Shown piece by piece: positions 52,401-58,400 of a DNA stretch of 64,000 nt. The notes below the pieces were generated by a model. The model made no database searches and was not told the origin of the DNA. It saw only the letters and a list, made by a program, of their open reading frames with translations. The position numbers and the translations under genes are program-made. Origin of the DNA: Bolinopsis microptera. Taxonomy: Eukaryota > Ctenophora > Tentaculata > Lobata > Bolinopsidae. The stretch's first letter is position 1, and each line of letters opens with the position of its first letter. The stretch lies in NCBI RefSeq assembly GCF_026151205.1, contig NC_087084.1:13667453-13731452 (forward strand), in the 5' to 3' direction.

Positions 52401-55400
52401 TAAAAGGCTGAACAAACAATATTTAGTTATAAATTTACATGAAAAAACTATGTACAATAATTTTGTGATCTTGTCAAAACATTAAATTAATGCAATCTAA
52501 TCGATCGATTATCTAAATTATAATTATAATGTCCTGATAGTCAGTACCTGGATGTATTATCAACTAGTTATCAACTAATTATCAACTAATTATCAACTAA
52601 TTATCAATTAATTATCAACTAATTACCTGGATATACTTCAAGGTAGGGACAGCTTGCTCATTCTTTTGTAGTCTCTCTAACACGAGTTCATTCTGTACGG
52701 TGTGATGTGCTGCGTTCCTTAGCACTAGCGGGGAAAGTAATGAGTTTTAGGAGGCAGCCCGGAGGAAAGTTTGTGATATTTTTATTTTAAAATTCAAATA
52801 AATTGTACATCAACGTATTACAATTATATATTTTTGTCATTTACACACGAACAAAATATCTACAATGAGGCAAAAATATGATATTATATTTTGAAGAGGT
52901 TTAAATGTTTGTTTGAAGGATCAATTTTGATGTCTTATACTTGGAATTTCTCTTCAAAATTGGAAAGTTGGAAAGGTGCTTGCAAAGGTGCAATTCAAAT
53001 TTTTTGAGAAACAAGCTCCTATTTGTTATTGGAATCTCTTCTCAATTGCGTCAAAAATATCCAGCGGAATGCGAATGTGGCAAGCTAAAATGTAATGATC
53101 ATTAAATAATTAACCACGTTCAATTGCAGGGTTGGGAATGCTGGTGAGAGAGTTCTGGAGGTTCAGAGCGGCTCGAGATGACGGAGTATTCTTCTGAAAT
53201 ATTATTTACTTGAACTTAACTTAAATATTAAAATTGTAATTTTGTGGCATTACCTTCGCTACTTTTATATTGAAATCAATTCTAATAAACTGTACCTGAT
53301 AACATTTGCAGATAACAAACCTAATTCCTGTTTTAAAGCCTAAAAATTTTCGCAAACCCAAATAAGAATGTAAAAAAATGTAAAAAAAAGAAAAGAATGT
53401 ACACAAACCTTGAACAAAGCAAGAGTGCCATAACACAGGGTGGTGAGAACAAACTTTGTTATCTTCGCAAAGATATGCAGACAGCTCCTCCTCGTTTGTT
53501 TATCTGCTCCACAGAGGAATCGCTCGTTTTGCAGTAGAGATAAAACTGTTTCTACACCACCTAGACAGGGATCATGACGTCATTGTTGGGTTATGATGAC
53601 GTCACTTTCGTTAAATTCCAGAAAGTTTAGAGGTTTGTCTCATGATCAGACGTTGAGAATGGGCCACATTTTAAGATTCTTACCAGCTAGAATGAAGTCT
53701 GTTCTGAACTTGACACTCTTAGCTGAGGGAACAGCAGGCATGAGTAACGCGTACACTATCTCTAGCTTGTACCTCACTCCACCACAGTTGGAGTCCAGGA
53801 ATATAGCGGTGGAGAGGGAGCTGTCTGTTGCTGCTGGAGCTGGAGTCTGGGGTATCGGGGGTTAGTTGGGAACTGGGGGTATCGGGGGTTAGTTGGGAAC
53901 TGGGGGTATCGGGGGTTAGTTGGGAACTGGGGGTATATGGGTTTAGTTGGGAACTGGGGGTATGTGGGTTTAGTTGGGAACTGGGGGTATATGGGTTTAG
54001 TTGGGAACTGGGGGTATGTGGGTTTAGATGGGAACTGGGGGTATCGGGGGTTAGTTGGGAACTGGGGGTATGTGGGTTTAGTTGGGAACTGGGGGTATGT
54101 GGGTTTAGTTGGGAACTGGGGGTATGTGGGTTTAGTTAGGAACTGGGGGTATGTGGGTTTAGTTGGGAACTGGGGGTATGTGGGTTTAGTTGGGAACTGG
54201 GGGTATGTGGGGTTAGTTGGGAACTGGGGGTATCGGGGGTCAGTTGGGAACTGGGGGTATGTGGGTTTAGTTGGGAACTGGGGGTTAGCCGGGGTAGGGA
54301 GTTTATTGCGGTATAACTTGTGTTTAGTGTTAGCTGTAAGGTATCCGTATATTGGCTAAATTATCTAACACATTGTATATCAACTTGTCAGGGGGGGGGG
54401 GGGGGGGGGGCTAAGTTTACCTCTGTGTTCTCATCTTGTGATTGTACCACCTCGGTAGCCTGAGTAGCAGCTAGCTCTGTTATATCCTGCTCTATCTCCA
54501 TATCTGGGAGGGAGTTTATAATGATCAAGGAAACAAGAAAGTGAAACCTACGATAGCAGAATACCTGACATACAAATTATTGATTAAAAATACCTGACAA
54601 ACACCTAAAATACCTAAAATACCTGAAATACCAGACAAACAACTGAAGGAGGAATACCTGTAGGGAATATGTTGAGGATAGCAGTGACAGCATCACATAG
54701 GTCTATCTGCTTGTGATGCATTGCAACGTCGCTCACGTACAATAACCACGGGATGTACTTGGTCTGCTTGATAGGACTACCTGGTGTTGCAGTCTGTTAT
54801 AGAGCTCTAACTTACGTAGCTTACATAGTTACCGTAACTTACACGTAGTTACCATAACTTACACGTAGTTACCATAACTTACACGTAGTTACCATAACTT
54901 ACACGTAGTTACCATAACTTACACGTAGTTACCATAACTTACACGTAGTTACCATAACTTACACGTAGTTACCATAACTTACACGTAGTTACCATAACTT
55001 ACACGTAGTTACCATAACTTACACGTAGTTACCATAACTTACACGTAGTTACCATAACTTACACGTAGTTACCATAACTTACACGTAGTTACCATAACTT
55101 ACACGTAGTTACCGTAACTTACACGCAGTTACCATAACTTACACGTAGTTACCGTAACTTACACGTAGTTACCGTAACTTACACGCAGTTACCATAACTT
55201 ACACGTAGTTACCATAACTTACACGTAGTTACCGTAACTTACACGTAGTTACCATAACTTACACGTAGTTACCGTAACTTACACGTAGTTACCGTAACTT
55301 ACACGTAGTTACCGTAACTTACACGTAGTTACCATAACTTACACGTAGTTACCGTAACTTACACGTAGTTACCATAACTTACACGTAGTTACCATAACTT

Positions 55401-58400
55401 ACACGTAGTTACCATAACTTACACGTAGTTACCATAACTTACACGTAGTTACCATAACTTACACGTAGTTACCATAACTTACACGTAGTTACCATAACTT
55501 ACACGTAGTTACCGTAACTTACACGTAGTTACCGTAACTTACACGTAGTTACCATAACTTACACGTAGTTACCGTAACTTACACGTAGTTACCGTAACTT
55601 ACACGTAGTTACCGTAACTTACACGTAGTTACCGTAACTTACACGTAGTTACCGTAACTTACACGTAGTTACCGTAACTTACACGTAGTTACCATAACTT
55701 ACACGTAGTTACCGTAACTTACACGTAGTTACCATAACTTACACGTAGTTACCATAACTTACACGTAGTTACCATAACTTACACGTAGTTACCATAACTT
55801 ACACGTAGTTACCATAACTTACACGTAGTTACCATAACTTACACGTAGTTACCATAACTTACACGTAGTTACCATAACTTACACGTAGTTACCATAACTT
55901 ACACGTAGTTACCATAACTTACACGTAGTTACCATAACTTACACGTAGTTACCATAACTTACACGTAGTTACCGTAACTTACACGTAGTTACCGTAACTT
56001 ACACGTAGTTACCGTAACTTACACGTAGTTACCGTAACTTACACGTAGTTACCATAACTTACACGTTGTTACCATAACTTACACGTAGTTACCATAACTT
56101 ACACGTAGTTACCATAACTTACACGTAGTTACCATAACTTACACGTAGTTACCATAACTTACACGTAGTTACCATAACTTACACGTAGTTACCATAACTT
56201 ACACGTAGTTACCATAACTTACACGTAGTTACCATAACTTACACGTAGTTACCATAACTTACACGTAGTTACCATAACTTACACGTAGTTACCATAACTT
56301 ACACGTAGTTACCATAACTTACACGTAGTTACCATAACTTACACGTTGTTACCATAACTTACACGTAGTTACCATAACTTACACGTAGTTACCATAACTT
56401 ACACGTAGTTACCATAACTTACACGTTGTTACCATAACTTACACGTAGTTACCATAACTTACACGTAGTTACCATAACTTACACGTAGTTACCATAACTT
56501 ACACTTAGTTACCATAACTTACACGTAGTTACCATAACTTACACTTAGTTACCATAACTTACGCGTAGTTACCATGACTTACACGTAGTTACCATAACTT
56601 GGAAGTTAGATTTTAGGTAGCTGATTGACAAGTTGTTCAAAATAATTCAAATATTGAATAAAATCCACCCACAAACTATCAATTGTCAATTTATTATTAT
56701 TATTATTTATTTCTACATCTTATCTCTGATTTTTTGAGTAAACAAAAACAGCTGATCGGATCAGGGTAAAAAAGGGTAAAAAATGACACTAACAAGGACT
56801 GTTAAAGAGATCGGCGGAGCTGGTACTGGAACTGCTGGGAGAGTTGATGTGGAGTGACGTCATCACACGGACAGTCAGCACTTGTCTGTCTTTTAGATCT
56901 AGCTGTATCAGGGCCTTTCTGTCCAGTGACGGCGCCAGTTCCTCGTTGTTAACTCTGGAGGGTTCGGAGAGTTAACTTGGAAATTCAAGATTCGATTTTT
57001 ATTGATCAAGCAATAGGGAACACTTTTTAAATTAAAAAACGTATTATAGGATTAAGATCATTTCATCGATCTTTATTTTTATATAGTAACGGCTGCACCA
57101 CATTATATTAGAGTAAATTAAACATTTGTAACCATTTCATTGCCATCATTAATATAATCAATCTTAATATAACAATTAGTTAAATTATAACTTATTAGTT
57201 ATTAGTTAAATAACTTATTAGTTATCAGTTAAATAACTTAATAGTTATGAGTTAAATAACTTATTAGTTATTAGTTAAACCATAACTTAGTGATGCTAAT
57301 TATAAAGATACTGTCTAACAAATAAAAAACTCACTTCAGCTGTATGTGAGGGGGTGTTGGTGGAACCTCGTTCTTACAAATGTGAGCTACAAGGTTCCTT
57401 CTGATGGTTCCTAGAGTTTCGTTAGTGTGCGTTAGGACTTCTATATTCTCCAGCACCTGTGAGTGTGTTAATTAGTTAAATTAATATTAATTAATACAGA
57501 ATATTACAGATGATTCGATAAGTCAATGAGGAAGTTTTGTGGATTCTTAAAAATTGTTTAACATACAATTTATGATCCGTTAAAATGATCAGTTAAACGG
57601 CTAAGATCGTCAATAATGCGAATATTAAATCAGCATTACTGATTAAACAATTCTCAGCAGAACAAGTGATGATAGAAAAATAAATCCTTGTGTTTGACCT
57701 TATCGTGAGGTCCAAGTAGCTGTGCGATGATGATGACAGGTATTCCCTGCCAGGATCGTTCGTGTGAGGGTGTTGTCATACCCTCATGTACCACCCCGGT
57801 CACACCTGTACACGTGATACGAGTTATGAGAGGGGAGGGGGTTACATGTTGAGGGGGTCACATGTTGAGGGGGTTACATGTTGAGGGGGTTACATGTTGA
57901 GGGGGTTACATGTTGAGGGGGTTACAGGTTGAGGGGGTTACATGTTGAGGAGGTTACAGGTCGAGGGGGTTACAGGTTGAGGGGGTTACATGTTGAGGGG
58001 GTCACATGTTGAGGGGGTTACATGTTGAGGGGGTTACATGTTAAGGGGGTTACAGGTTGAGGGGGTTACATGTTGAGGGGGTTACAGGTTGAGGGGGTCA
58101 CAGGTTGAGGGGGTTACATGTTGAGGGGGTTACATGTTGAGGGGGTTACATGTTGAGAGGGTTACAGGTTGATGGGGTTACAGGTTGAGGGGGTTACATA
58201 TTGAAGGGGGGGGGGGGGGGGGGGGGGGAGAAAGTTACATATCGAGCACTGAGCCCCAGATAATGAGAGGGCGTATTATCTGGGGCTCAGTGCTCAACCG
58301 TAGAAACGTTTTGTATTTACTTCTGTGCTGATCAGTGTTCATGTTTCAAACTTTATCACATTTAAAAAAGCTCATAAATTTTAATTTTTTAGGTCTCTGG

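Noticed and set aside
53828-54359. Plus-strand ORFs with GLVGNWGY repeats
   Set aside because: Translation of the 26–27-bp minisatellite, antisense to a real exon at one end.
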